This document shows, one piece after another, positions 1-13,620 of a DNA stretch of 64,000 nt (position 1 is its first letter; each line of letters opens with the position of its first letter). Below the pieces are notes generated by a model, which saw nothing but the letters and a program-made list of their open reading frames with translations, searched no databases and was not told where the DNA came from. The DNA comes from Rhea pennata (lineage: Eukaryota > Chordata > Aves > Rheiformes > Rheidae). The stretch is from assembly GCF_028389875.1 (NCBI RefSeq), contig NC_084669.1, positions 7,525,501-7,589,500 on the forward strand. The letters are read 5' to 3'. A program made the translations under genes and the position numbers.

Positions 1-2753
1 TATATATAGTGCCATCATTTTATACATAATACTTGGTTTCTAGAGATGGGTACTGTTCCATAAAATAATAAAAGAAAAGAACATGCACTAGTAAAGCAAT
101 TATGAAATGGGCTAAATTGACACTTTGGGAGCAGTTCGGGTCTATTGAGCATATAACATGCATTTAAAAAGAGCAACTCATTGCATCTTTTCCTAACATT
201 TCAGAGAGCTTTCCACTGTTTGGAACATTAATAATGTCATACAGTGAAAGAAAGTACACATATTTAGTCTACATAAGGTGGAGCTGAGGTCTGTAATGAA
301 CTCAAATTTTCTAACTTTTCTTTCTTTCTGAAAGAAGATTTTTCCTTAAAAAAAACTATTAGTTTTTTTAGTTAAAAAGGTAAACATAATATTGATGTCT
401 CTATTCTACATTTCTTGAACATCCATAGACCTGTCTCGTGTGCTTCAGATGCTCAGCATCTGGTTTACTTCTGTCAGGGAAGCTAAAAACTTTCAGCAAA
501 TTCTCAGTTAAATCAGCTACTCATAGGTTTTTCTTCAAGCTGACACTAGTTCAGGTCGGAGTGTCCCAGCTTTGTCATTATATGTTTTAAAGTATAATTT
601 AATCATATTTTTCTCTAGTGTCATGGTTTCCACCTTATTTTCCAGCACTGTTATTTGAACACAGTGACGTGCTTCCATAAATCTGGAAGCACAGAAACTG
701 GTAACTTGGATTTTGGACCAATGTCTTGCAAATAACAAAGGGAAAAGTGAAAGTAGTCAAAAGTCCACACCTACACCATGGCAAATGATGAAGTGAGACA
801 CATTAGGACTTCTTGGAAACCATTTAAAGAAATACACATTATTGAGATGTGTAACAGGACAAATCTACCTATTAAACTTACTTTGTTTCTCACCAGGAGT
901 GTTCACCTGGAAACTGTGAGCCCCATTCTGTGCTCTGGTGACATTGTCTTTCACGTAGCTGAGGAGGATGCTGGTTCCGAGCTGCTTTTTTATTCCCAAG
1001 GACCAGGGGAGAGCAACCACAAAGTTACCAAGATGGAAATGGCAGGAACGAGTTCTGTCAGATGGCATGGCACTTGCTATGTACCTTGTTTGCCATGGCT
1101 GGGACCCACTGAGCACCAACCATGCTGAGCATCCTCCTGCATTCTGCCACTCCTGGCAAATCTCCTGGCAAATCTTCTGAGTCCTGTCTTGAGCATCTTT
1201 CTGAGACAGCCACTATTAGAAATTAGAGTCACGATCTGATTTTCCCTGTCTCTCCATGAAGCTGATGTAATCTTTGCATTTCTGAAGATGCTAGTAAAGA
1301 TGGCATTAATGCTAATAAAAGACCACTGGAAAGTTTTTCTTTATAATATGGATATGCTTCTATTATCAACTGTCATTTCACAAGGTTGAAGCAAGCTTTC
1401 ACAGGATGCTGATTTATTGCTGACCTGCCTCATACTCGGAGCATGTATTTATCAACATCTTAAACTGATCTGTTCTCCATTTATTATATACATTTTTATA
1501 AAGAGACTACAAAGTTTCCTGGGAAGGAACATTTTCATTTTCTTTGTCTAAAGCAGCTGTCATTCTGGTGCCTGGCTCTTCACTGAGTCCTTCAGATACT
1601 AATGAATAAAAATTTTAATAAATAATAGCTAAATCTACTTTAGTCTTCTATCAGTATTGTCACAAGTAAGCCCCTTTGCAATACTTATCAGAATTTTGTA
1701 AAGGAACCTATCCAGGTTCATGTTCTGGTTCCTATGTCTTCCATAGCAATTTACACCTGAATTTTATGTTTGAAATCTCACATTCTGAAGTGTTCTAGAG
1801 AACATTTGCAAAACACACTGCTGACTTGTACAACAGTTTCAGAGAATTTTAATGGAGATTTTTATTGAATTAAATACAGAATATTTACTCCTAAAACAGT
1901 GCAGTACTCTCTGTACTGTTTCATTTGATACTATGTTCAGTTTAGTATACAGCATCTAAGTATTTTCAGTCTCCAATATATTACAGATTGTTATCTTAGA
2001 CATCACAGCTCAAAATGGTCATAATAGCCAATACTGACCTGGTTTCTATTCTAAATTACCACATTCTAAGTTAGAAACTGAGATTCTGAGAGAAAACTCT
2101 AAAGCAAGAGGGTGAATTTCATTGCAAATTCTGCAATCACAGAATACAGATACAAAACTTATGTACGTCTCTATCATATCTTTGCAGTTTGCTTTTAAAA
2201 ACTCCTGGTAGCAAGGAACACAAGAGACCATCCTTGAGACTGAATTGTGCCTTGTTTTCATAACTGCAGTCAGATCCTGAGATGAATAACTGGGACTTAA
2301 AGCATTTAATAAAAGAAAAAGAAAAACTTTGGCAATTCTAAGATTCGCTACCAACTCAGAAATAGCATTCTGTAATAATTTTCTATGCTTTTATCTCTCA
2401 ATCCTTAAGGGAAGGTTTACGCTTCACAAAACAAAGACATTGTAGATCTCCCACAAAACAAATCAGTTTGAGATTTGATGGGTGATGACTTCGTTCCTTT
2501 CACTTCTTTCTTCTACATATTGGCCTGATCTTAATATATGAGTCAAGAAAAGGCAAAAATAATCTCAGCCTCTGAGAATAACATTAGCAGTTGTTTACCT
2601 GTGAGTTCTCTTATAGTAGGTGTCAGGAATTAAAAGCTTCTTTGTTCGAAGGCAGATAAATAAAACCCATACGCTGTAGACATTCAGGGAGTATATGTAT
2701 CTATACTCCGTATAGAACTTTGCCATTAGCTAATAATAGCATTAACAGTTCAG

Positions 2754-2757
<4 letters not shown>
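1..2757. other. Intergenic, AT-rich, no gene seen
   Basis: Short chance frames (a 116-codon plus-strand frame at 778-1128 has no recognisable domain). A 12-base tandem duplicate CTCCTGGCAAAT lies at 1150-1173. Confidence 0.5.

Positions 2758-2790
<33 letters not shown>
2758..2790. repeat. A33 homopolymer
   Basis: 33 uninterrupted A residues after CAGAAGT. No retrocopy features are visible. Confidence 0.98.
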
Positions 2791-2794
<4 letters not shown>

Positions 2795-2899
2795 CTAATA
2801 CTTAGTCTTAGCAGCTGATAATGTAAAATAGGGTGGCATTTGGAAGCATAGGATGATGCCAGTCCCTGGGGAGAGAAAGGTGTTAACTTCTAATAGCTT

Positions 2900-3330
2900 T
2901 TCAGTAATAGCCAAGCATCTGCAGTCCCCCATAAAAAAGGGTTTTTAAAAATTAATAGAGCTGAATGTGCTTCACACTGAGGAGAATGCCAGATTAATAA
3001 GCGCATTAAGGACCGCTTTGGATTGGAAATAATTATGGAAGATGACAAGGAGCAGAGGTGGCATTGGTGGTGCTTTCAGGAATGCATTTTAAAAAGCAGT
3101 TTAAAGAGCCTTCAGATGTTGGTATTATCCTGCGTGACCAAATTAAGAGCAAATGAGAAAAGTTTATCTGGCATTTTGGAGTATTGAAAGGGCTTAGTGT
3201 TATAAATTATACAGTATGAGGATAGGCAGTGGTGAGTAAATTCATGTTAAACATTATTGGCAGTTTAAATAGCAACTGCTTTATAAAGCACTAAATATTT
3301 TAATTTGGAATAAAAGTATATTCGCTCCCC
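2900..3330. promoter_or_regulatory. Conserved-looking non-coding block (candidate distal enhancer)
   Basis: GGATTGGAAATAATTATGGA, GCGTGACCAAATTAAGAGC, ATTTTAAAAAGCAGTTTAAA and TTAAACATTATTGGCAG occur in a repeat-free, balanced block in the desert more than 50 kb from EMX2. Homeodomain (TAATTA) and nuclear-receptor-like (TGACC) words are present. Conservation was not tested. Confidence 0.35.
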
Positions 3331-6026
3331 CTTTCAAAAAGCATGTTTGACTTATTTATTTGTCCAATCATTAGACATTTTCTCAGTGATGAATTAGTAT
3401 ACACTGTTCCTAATAAGCTATTATAAAGGTAGAATAACAGAAATGGGTTATAGGTTTAGAACTGATTTCAGGCTTTACTGATGAAAAAGTTGAAAGCCAC
3501 AATAATGTCTTAATCTTTAGCTGCAGGTTAGGCCATACCTATTCATATCAAGGCTATTTCCAAATAGGTCTAGCATTTACCTATGTTTAATCTTCTTATT
3601 TTACCTCCTTTTCTACTACCTACTCTTTCAGCCATTACAGGGCAAGTATCTTCACACCATGTTTCTTAATGTTATTAATACAAGCCAAATTGAGTTTGGT
3701 CACTTGATGATATAAATACAAACCCAAGTTTCCAATGGTTTATTGTCTATATGAGTCTCTGTCACAGCAGGGACTTTGTGCATACATTACAGCTGTTACA
3801 ATCCTATCTGATGAGTGGTTAGTACAAAGACTGCCATCTGCAAATCACCCTAGGCAGGCCACAGTGCTTCCACAGCAAATAAAACAACAAAGTGCTATTT
3901 CATCTCTGCTTAATGATTAATGTTTCCGTAATTACCAAAATATTAATGGAAAAGGTAAAAAATGAGCTTTCACATGAAGACAAATGTCTGTACAGTTTTC
4001 CAAATTGTTTTAAGAAAGGCTTTGTCTTATTACAATAAATGTCTGTTGCTTTTTTCTTTTACCTGATGACATATTTGCAAGAAGTTATAAAAGAAGAATA
4101 CCATCAAGATCCGATTTTCTAATAATTACTTTCAGAAAAGGCAAAAATATATAGAAATATCCCCTAGGTGAGTGGTACTTGTAAAGAGGCAAACCCCACA
4201 ATTATAGCAGCATCTCCCATTAAACAGTTCTAAATACTGTATATGCAACATGCTGGAGACTCATTATTTCAAATCCAACTTCTCAAAGATTTATTTTTCT
4301 TTTGAAACAATTTCTGACAGCTTTTGATCTTCTAAACTGAAAAAAATCAAAGAAATCTGTTTCTCTGGCATATTAATAGCAAAGGAATTTCTGCATGCTG
4401 CAAAGTAGGAACTGAATATAATAGCATCTCAGTTTTATTCATCTTCAAAGAAAACCAAATATATTTTTGAGACTAAAAAAATAGGATACCCTACAGATTT
4501 TGAAGGGATGGGATAAACCTCTTTTCACAAGAAAAGATGACAAGAAATTCATCTTGAAGGACATTCACTATGCTTCTGTCCATTTAATACATTTACAAGC
4601 CAGCTGCCATGAGTTAATCTAGCTTTTACATCTGAAGCAAAATTATTTTATAATTTGGGGCTCATATATTTAAGAGATTTTTTTTCTTTTCTAAATTCTT
4701 TAGATAGTGTAGATCAACCTGCCAAGACATGGCACTGGAGTATACATTGCCACTTAAAATTTATACAATGAGTTGAAATCTTTTTGTAGAAGTAATAAAC
4801 GAGAATCTTAAAATCTTTCATTCATGGCTACATCACTCCAACTTTCTAGAGGTTTAAAATGAAGTAACTAATAAGAATGTATAAGGCAATTATCAGGATG
4901 TGTGTATGTTGTGCACATATGTCTATATTAACACAGTAAAACTGATATATATTTAAACCCTCACATAAGAAATAGTTTATAAGCCACATTATACAAATAT
5001 TCATAAATTTTGGTAATCTTGTGGAGTTTTTCTTGTATAGCTGACTGGTCAAAATATTATCTTTCCTTAATACCATTCTGCCAGCTGAATAGGTCCAAAA
5101 CATTCATCATATACAATCATGAGCTTAGCTATGGCTGCCATAGAAAGTTGCAATCCTGTAAGTATTGTGTTACTTACAGTGCCTGAGCTTGTCAAGAGGA
5201 GGTCGATGTAAGTGATATCTCAGAGAAGGGGCTGGCCGTTAAAAATTGGTAGGATATGGTGTTTTCCAGAGATAAATTATACAAGAAAGAGAATTTAGAC
5301 TATAGAGAGTGAAGGGAAGTTAGACACTGTGAAGAAACGATGAATAAGGCAGAGAAACTCTTGGTATGAAAACTGCTTGATTACACATCCTTGGTAATGA
5401 AAATCATAACATGTACATGTGATTGCCATCCAAAAAAGGAAAAAATAAGGAGCTAAGCACATTAATGGACATAAACTGAATTGTAAAGCCTGCAATGACT
5501 CTGGTAGCCCAGGGACTTTTATGTGTATTAGCTAACTGAATGGCATATGATTTCTAGAGGCAATTCATGGATACCATAAAATATTCCTTCTCAAAATACC
5601 TTTTATTTATATGTATAAAGAAAAAGTTGATTATTTTAATTTTACCTTAAATAACAGCAAGAAACAAACCTTGATTGAAATGCTTAGATGGCATAAATTG
5701 TCATCATTTACTTATCTATGGCAAATTATGCTAGATGAAATTCAAAGGATTCCAAAGATGGCATATAGTGTTTCAAATGGCTATAGTCTCTTCATGATTA
5801 GGCTTGAAGTCACAATAGAGGTTATCATAATAAAATGATGTTGTTTGAAAGGATACATTTTAAGTAGAACTAAAGTAAAATAGACATCTTAAACAATCAC
5901 ATTTATGGGAAAAAGAACCTCTTTGACTCTGCTTGAAGTGGATTTCAGATTCACACAAACCAGTACCAGCTATGCTTCCTCTTATGTTTTCCCTAGAAAG
6001 TCTCTTTCCAAATATTGGTTTTACAG

Positions 6027-6061
<35 letters not shown>

Positions 6062-8299
6062 TCTTCTGACAGCTTCCCATACTTCATCATAACCATTAAA
6101 ACAGAAATTTCTAAATGGATAGTTCTAACATTCATTTGCTAGTTCTCATAATAGAAAGAAATATTATCTTCTATAACCTATGGAGCACACATATATAGGA
6201 TAATGGAAGAACACTGCTGCTTTCATTTTCAAAGATTTGAAGTTACTGAAATTGGATACTAAAGGTTAAAGAAAAAGTCTAAAAATTCACATGTGAATAT
6301 AAATTTGCAAGAATTAATGTAGAGTAGCTCAAACTTTTCATGGATCCTCTAACACAATTAAATGAAAGAGGAGTTGAAGTGTTAAGTCTTGACCTGGCTG
6401 CAAATCTGGTGAAATATTCAAAGATTATAGTTTTACAGTTTTGGTCAAGCAGCTGCAGAAAATAGGTCTGAAATTTCTTTGAATTTAGAGCTGGAATTTC
6501 TGTTTGGAAACTTTTGATTTCAATATGAAGGCTCTCTGTTTAGGATGAGTAATAAGAATTGCTGAACAAATGAGTTCCTTGAAAGTTCATATAGTTCAAA
6601 GTTTGTAAAATGCCTCCCAGAACCCAGCTTAGAAAGAAGAAAAGATACAGAAAGTGAGATCCAGTCAGATACCAATGGTCTGAATATGGTCTTTCAGAAG
6701 ATTTTTTGTATGATTTTTTTCAGCCAAAAGCTATTCAGTCAATGGTCTTCTTTTTCTAATTCATCTGAAAGAATTATTCTCTTTACTGCCACAAGTTATT
6801 AATGGAATACTATGATTAGAAGAATATGACAGTGATGATCCCCTAGCCTTGCAAATCAATAAGGCTTAAATAATATAGGAACCATTTATGAAATCTAGAA
6901 AGTCACTATGTGATGCCTACTCTTCATAAAAAGCAAGGGAACCTGGAGATTTATAGGCTATTATATCTCAATTTACATCAGGAAAAAGTAATAAATAATC
7001 TACTTTGAAAGGGAATAGATCAGCAGCTGTATAAATGCAATCTGATGGTGAACCAGCAAAATTTGCAAAATAAAAACTGTGTCAACTTAATTTTATATGA
7101 TTACTTGTATTTGCTAAAACAGCACACCTAGTCTTCTTGGCTCTTCCTCGAACTTAATTTATTTGTAAATTTTTGAAGTAGGGCTGTCTGTTCTTATGTG
7201 TTTGTATAATGTCTAGCCTCATGTGATGCTTATTCAGTTTGCAGCTATAACCACAGCATTAACAGGAATAAAAATGTTCAAAACTTCCATAGTAGTATTT
7301 TATAAAGATACTAGCAAAGGTTGGCCCAAGACTCAAATTTATATCCCAATCAGAAAGAAATATCTCCAAATTTTGAATGTGTTTGAATATGAGGTGTAGA
7401 TTAAAGTCCATTCTTAACATAAAGGGAAGTCAGGAGGCAGTAATACAGTTTTTGCTATATTTTATATAACTGGCCAAAAAATTGACTGTTGTAGTCCAGA
7501 ACTATCAGTCAGAATTAGAGAGGTTAAAAATGAGTGTCCCAACCTTTGAAGTTACAACTGGCTTATACACTTGCTTCAAAAGGATCATAAACAGCAAGTT
7601 GTTCTGTGTACATAATATTTCAGATGGTAAACTGTGTCATAAATAAACTCCAGGGATTTCAACTCTGCTTGAGGAAGCATATGTTCTTTTCATAAAATCA
7701 TTGTTTGTATCTCTGAAAACCTCTACACCACCCAAAATACACTGCACTGAGATACACAGTCTAATGTTTTCTATTTAAGAATTCTGTAGAAAGACCTAGA
7801 CACAAAGAGGGAGAAAGAGAATTAACTTATGCTTGTGACTACTCAATTTCTTCAGATTTGCAGCTGTACATCAGTAATACCTGTGTGTAACATACGAAAA
7901 TATTTAATGCGCTGAATAAACTTCAACTTAGAGTGCAATAGCTACAGGACTAGAATTTTTGTCTTAATCCTCCATATAAGTACAGGGTGTACTTATGCTT
8001 TATACACAAGTACAAAATAGTAATAATGGTATTTTTTAATGACGTTTAATAAAATAAGTAGTTTTTCTCCCTTCTTTTTTTTCAGTAAAATAGTTTCTGC
8101 AAGGAATTCACATAATTGCCTGAAGGGAGGTATAGAAGAGTTTGAGAATCATGTTCATTTCCTTTAGTTTTCAACTAGTGTCTGACTACAGTAAAACTGA
8201 CAACTCCATTGACCTACCCTTCACTGGGAAATTATCTGGTTTTAATACAGTTCTTTTAAATTTTACTTAATTACTGTGAAGTATAGATAGCTGCCACTT
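3331..8299. other. Intergenic, AT-rich, no gene seen; A32 run
   Basis: A pure A run of 32 bases lies at 6027-6058. Otherwise AT-rich sequence with short chance frames. Confidence 0.5.
6027..6058. repeat. A32 homopolymer
   Basis: 32 uninterrupted A residues after TTTTACAG. No AATAAA and no visible target-site duplication nearby, so not clearly a retrocopy tail. Confidence 0.98.
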
Positions 8300-8540
8300 T
8301 AAAAGCCTCTTATGGGATCTTGCTAACACGAACTAAGTGAGCTTGTTTCTGGCAAAATTAAACCTCTCCCACCTCTGGGCCAACATTCCTGTCCAAATCA
8401 GATACATCAGTGTGTTAAATGAATGCAAATGTTCTTTGACAGACAGATTGAAATAAGGGGAACTCTTTGCTCTGTCTGTTGGGATGAGAACAATGTTACA
8501 TGTTGGCCAAGACATAATTAGGGATAGGACCATAGTTCTG
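8300..8540. promoter_or_regulatory. Weak candidate regulatory block
   Basis: An octamer ATGCAAAT (8423-8430) is followed by GTTCTTTGACAGACAG and GAGAACAATGTTACATG (a SOX-like AACAATG). Motif content only; low confidence. Confidence 0.2.
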
Positions 8541-11500
8541 ACAGCAACAAAGAAAATGAAGAGCAGTTGTGTTTACATGCTTGTGTGTGTGTGTGGACCT
8601 GGACTCTGAGTTAGAAGTATCCAACACTGTAGGATGCCAGAGGTAATCACAGCTTGTGCTGACTTCAAGTTCCTCACATCCTGAGTCTCCTCCAACTCCC
8701 CAGCACTTGTGACCAGCATTCAAATCCCAAAACTTCTCTCAGCCCCAAATCCAGTGTTATGCAATAGCCATGTCTCCAAGCCATAAACCACCCAATCTCT
8801 GTCTGGAAGAGCTACCTTCTGCCTTATTAATCTGCCCTTTTACCTGAAACTCTTTAAAAATACAAAACCTTAGCTCCTTTCTAAGCAGATCCACCCTAAC
8901 CATAAATTTATTAGGTAAAACTCGCTGTGAAGGCAGTGACTGTCAGCAAATTATATGGATGAAAGGAATATGGCCTATAGATCGGAATGTAAGATGGATT
9001 GTTGGGGAAATGCCAGAAGAGGCACCCTTTACATTTTCCCTTTAGTCACAATGCCAGCTCTTTCAGCCTTGCTGAACAAGAAAACCTCATAAGGTAGGCC
9101 AAACAGATCTGCATAAGGTCACAGTGATTCCACATTAATAACAAGGATCTGTGTCCCATGTCTGTTCATTGGTGGTCCCTAAGAATTCAAGGAACTACTG
9201 CTGAGAGGTTTGAGAAAGGTGGCAAAGAAATGAATGAAATGAATGAAAACATCATGTAATGACACTGTATGAGAGGATCCAAAATGCTTCATATCTAAAG
9301 AAACTCTAAAACAAAGGTGAGCTTCAGAGCTGCTACTTAGAAGCCTTTGCCTGCAAGTTTCCAAATATTTCCAAAACCTGCCTCAAATTCTCAGCAGGAT
9401 GGGGACAACCAAGTAGGAGCCAAGTTCAGCAAGGCCAGATGTGAATGCAGCAGTTTCCTGTTTCTGTGGTTGTCCTCTCCTTTCCAGGCTCAGAAGGAGT
9501 ATATGGTGCATCTGGATGCACTAAAGTGCTTAAATTTGATAAATTCTGGCCATTCACACTGCTTTCAAGCTGGCATTGAAGTGGTGTGTTGAGGAACAGG
9601 ATATTCCCTCTGCATTATGTTGTATTGGCCATTGGATAATATCATTTTACAATAGTACTATCAATTTTCCCACCAGTAACACCATTCCGCTTTCAGACTG
9701 ACTGCCATTTCAGGCATGATAGTGGATCTGTAACTTCAGACAGAAAGTGTGAAGCCTGAGTTCAAACACAACTCACCTCACAATGATGAGGTGAAGAATG
9801 CTTTAGTATCATTCAATAGTAAACAATTACCAACACGTATTGGATAGGCCGAAGGTGTCTATACAACTCCGTTTACCAAGAGCAAACTGAAAGTGAATCT
9901 GTAGCAGATCTGCAAATGAAACAGTGTAGAACCAGCCCAAGTTGAGGTGAAATTCATCCACAATAAATTGTTGACAATGTTATTGTGCCTCATCTTACAA
10001 AGTCTTCCTATAATCTGATATTCATCTTCACACTAGCTTGAATCAGAGCACTTCATTTCAAAGAGAAAAGAACATTAAGTGAATGGACAACTGAAAGTTC
10101 AACCATTGATGCAAAAACTATAATGTTGAAGTTATATAACTTCATAACTCTCGTTTGAGTTATGAAATTGCTAAAGTCATAAAATTTTGCTTTGTCACAG
10201 AAGACTTGCTGGTACCTGGAGGGAAAAACATATTTTCAGAAAAACTGAATGAAAAGCTGGACAAAAAACTTGATTTAATACCACCCACAGATAAAACCAT
10301 TCTCACTGGATTCAGAAAATGGATCAAGATGTTCAAAATGAGTTTCTACTCAGCAGTGAGATAAGTCTACTGTCATTGCTGTTGTCACCAATTTGCTTGT
10401 ATATGTGATAAGAGCTTTAAAGCGACGTGCTAGAAGATATTTTGTTTTGTTTAGTTACTGCCTACTGAACTGTCTGTGGTTAGAATATATTTCAAAGTAC
10501 CTGAAGTTACAACAAATTACATAAAGCGCGTAAGGTACAGCAAGGTTTACACAGGTGATGCACATTCAATGACAGGAAGCTGCTAACTTGATAGGACACT
10601 TCTCCAAAATAGGTCATAATGACCACTGGGAACATTGCAGTAGTCATTTGGAAGCTCTGGCAACTAACATGAAAAGCATCCTGAATCATTTTATCAGAGC
10701 TTTACCAATAGAGTAACATCTAACTTCAGATTCATGCAATGAAATGGTTGGCAAATACGTGAGTAATGGCTGTCAAGAGCAAAGTACTTGCCTAGTGCTT
10801 TGAACTCCTAAATCGTCTTTCAGGGTGATCCATTTGAACTGGCACATCGTCTTGAAAGCTAAGAATGGCTTTGTTGGATTGTTACCTCTCTAGTGTGTTT
10901 TCATGACTAAATAATTTCAGCTTGTATCTGTAAGTAAAGAACATGATGGTTTTGAATATGCATGCCAGAACTGAGATTGCATCAAGAAATTTCAGTTTTG
11001 AATGTAAGTAAGTGCTCTTCTTCACTTTTTAGTTCATAGTAATATATCAAGTGAAGTACAGGAAGCCTTCATAGTGTTCAAATGTAATTTTCTGTAATAC
11101 TTCATTGAAGTGAGCAAAGAAAGTGATCAGATAAGAAACATCAGAAGAACACAGATCTGGTTTCAACCTAGCTGCTATGGAGAGACAACAAACTACTCGA
11201 ATTACCCAGCAATGGTGACCTGGGGCTGCAAATCAAGCAAGACCCTCTTCCCTGATTACTATGAAAAAAGAAAGAAAATCCTGACTTGCAGAGAGTTCTT
11301 GATATTCTTGATGTCATTCACAGCTGTAGACTTTTGTGAAGTTAGTTTTCAGTTTAGTGTTAGTGAAAATATACTGTCATTATAAATTAGATGTTAGAAG
11401 AGATCTCTGTTTAAAGCTGCCATCAATCCTTCCTACCAAACTTTCACTTTAATTCTGCCAAAAAGCAATCTCAGCTGTCTCAAATTATAAGCACACAGAA

Positions 11501-12829
11501 GTGTATCAGTTTCTCTTGTGTTTCAACAACCAGTTTAACTATTTCTGGTTAAATTTGGTCTAAGACTGTTACAAAACAAATTATGAAAGTAATATTTCTC
11601 AGGGTTCCAAATGTCTAAAGAATGGCAAACACAAAAAGTTCTAAAAAGTGTTTGTCCAGTGTTTGCCCTCTCTTTTCCTGGAGGAGGTCCACTTATTTCT
11701 ATGGCTTTATTTGGAGAGAGAGTTCTGATCATGGTAAACATTCACAAATCTTCCACAGTAACACAGTTTTCTCTAGCTTATGGAGAATAAAATGTTGATC
11801 TTAGTATATACATCTGAGAAAAGGATCCTGTTAATCCCATCTCTACATATTGTTACATTTTATTCATGTCTGAAAAGCTCTCCAAAACCTTCACATTTAA
11901 AACTCCAACTGAGGAGATGCTGGAAGAGGCAAGAGAAAGGGAGAGCTGAAACAAAGGTTGGGTTTAAACTTTGGTGATACTCCAGTCCAGAGCAGAATCT
12001 CAGTTTTCTGGTCTCTCATTTGTTATTCCAATTTCTGTTATTTGCAAAGCCCTAAACTCATTCAAACCAACAAAAATACAAAATAATACTTTCCAATGCT
12101 TTAATTAAAAACTTCTACTCTCTAGTAACTTATACTATCATTTAATTCATATTAACTGTAATTTTGAAGAAAAACAGAATACAGATTTTTTTCTTCGTAT
12201 ATAAAAGCTTAATAAACCACGTAAAGATGGAAATATTCTGTCGCCTGTTTTAAATAAATTATTAAGAAATAATGTTATCCTGAAACCTGAATACTCACAT
12301 TAAATAGGAGAGCAGATTTCATTTCGTGGTCAATATATTTATTTTAATCTGCTCATTCTTTGGAAAAAATGAATGAGAATTTAAACATACACAGCAGTTT
12401 TACAAGGAGCAACTTTTTTTCTAATTATGTATTCTTTACTTATTAATCAGTGCTACAATTTCCTGTGACATTTAACACAGACACAAGTTATTTTCTTTCC
12501 AAAATTTAGCAGTTCACTGTATCACTATACACATGGCACAAGCATTGCAAATGTAAATAAATGTAGGCGTCTGGGTTTTAACCACTGCTCTCTGAGAAAC
12601 ATCTTTTTAATGTGGTATAACTTGCAATCACACTGAATGTCATCACAGCTTTTGAGAATGGGCAAGTCTTCATGAAAACTTAATTTTTCACAGAAAAAAT
12701 CCTGGCATTTGTGCAAAAATAATGAAGTCTGTAAAAAAGGAGAGAGAGGAATGTAGCTAATAATCCTATTTATATTCTTATGCACTGCATTTCATTTACC
12801 AGAAACAGCATGACTAAATTCTAATAAAT
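8541..12829. other. Intergenic, AT-rich, no gene seen
   Basis: Short (GT)n at 8583-8595. Only short chance frames. Confidence 0.5.
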
Positions 12830-13140
12830 AAATATACTAATTGGCCATTGGAAATGCAAATTTCAACTACAATATTTAATGCACTATAATAAAACCCATT
12901 ACAAGCACCAGCTTTGTAGATGCTTTGATTGTAAATAAGAGATTAGTTTTAAATTCAGATGTGCTGAACAGGTTGGCATAATTTCAGGTAGCAGTGGATT
13001 TAGGCTGCTTGCCAACCTGTGAGAAGAGCAGATTTATTAATACCTGCACTGTTTCTACTCTCATATATTCAGCCTGAGTATTTGCTATTTGCTACATTAA
13101 ATTATAGTGGGTGGCAGATATAAAGGTGATTTTTGTTTTC
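12830..13140. promoter_or_regulatory. Candidate enhancer with octamer and 11-bp inverted repeat
   Basis: GGCCATTGGAAATGCAAATTTC holds a SOX/CCAAT-like word next to a perfect octamer (ATGCAAAT, 12854-12861). A perfect 11-base inverted repeat, ACAGGTTGGCA (12968-12978) and TGCCAACCTGT (13010-13020), follows. AACAGGTT resembles a Grainyhead-type site, and TTGGCA/TGCCAA are NFI half sites. The block is free of repeats. Confidence 0.4.
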
Positions 13141-13299
13141 CAGTTTCTTGCAGTTCACTTTCCTTAGTTTTAGAGATTCAGTCAGGCCATATTGTCTTTT
13201 CATTTTTCGTCCATGTAAAAATAATATAGCTTAAAGACCACAGGGTAAGACATAGTCTCTCTGAAAATGAGAAAAATAATGTGGCATTTCCCTCACAAG

Positions 13300-13620
13300 A
13301 GGGGTATTGCAAACCTGTGCCTCCACCATCCTTCATTTTCTCATCAATGAGAAGGGTCTGTCTGTGGTACTGACCATCCCAATTCCCATGAAATCAATGA
13401 ACAATGAACATTCTCCCACAGCAAATCTGCAGATGGGCTCAAGTATCCTAACTCCATGCCAATTTACATTGGCCAAAAATCTACCCTGCGCTTCACATTG
13501 ACTCAGATTACCACTGCAAAAGGCTGTGCATGCGACATCACTTGCGCAGACAAAGATCTTGATCCTGCACCACGCATGTCAGTAGGACTTTTGGCCCCAG
13601 TGCCCATGAGAGAAAATCAA
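13300..13620. repeat. Possible decayed palindromic amniote repeat
   Basis: CTTGATCCTGCACCACGCAT, GTCAGTAGGACTTTTGGCCC and CAGTGCCCATGAGAG read like a degraded arm of the same palindromic repeat type as at 39476 (consensus words GATCCTGCACCATTGAAGTC and TTTTGGCCCC as I recall). Weak evidence. Confidence 0.25.

Noticed and set aside
778..1128. 116-codon ATG frame
   Set aside because: No domain, no splice or polyadenylation context, and a shadow frame on the other strand of similar length.
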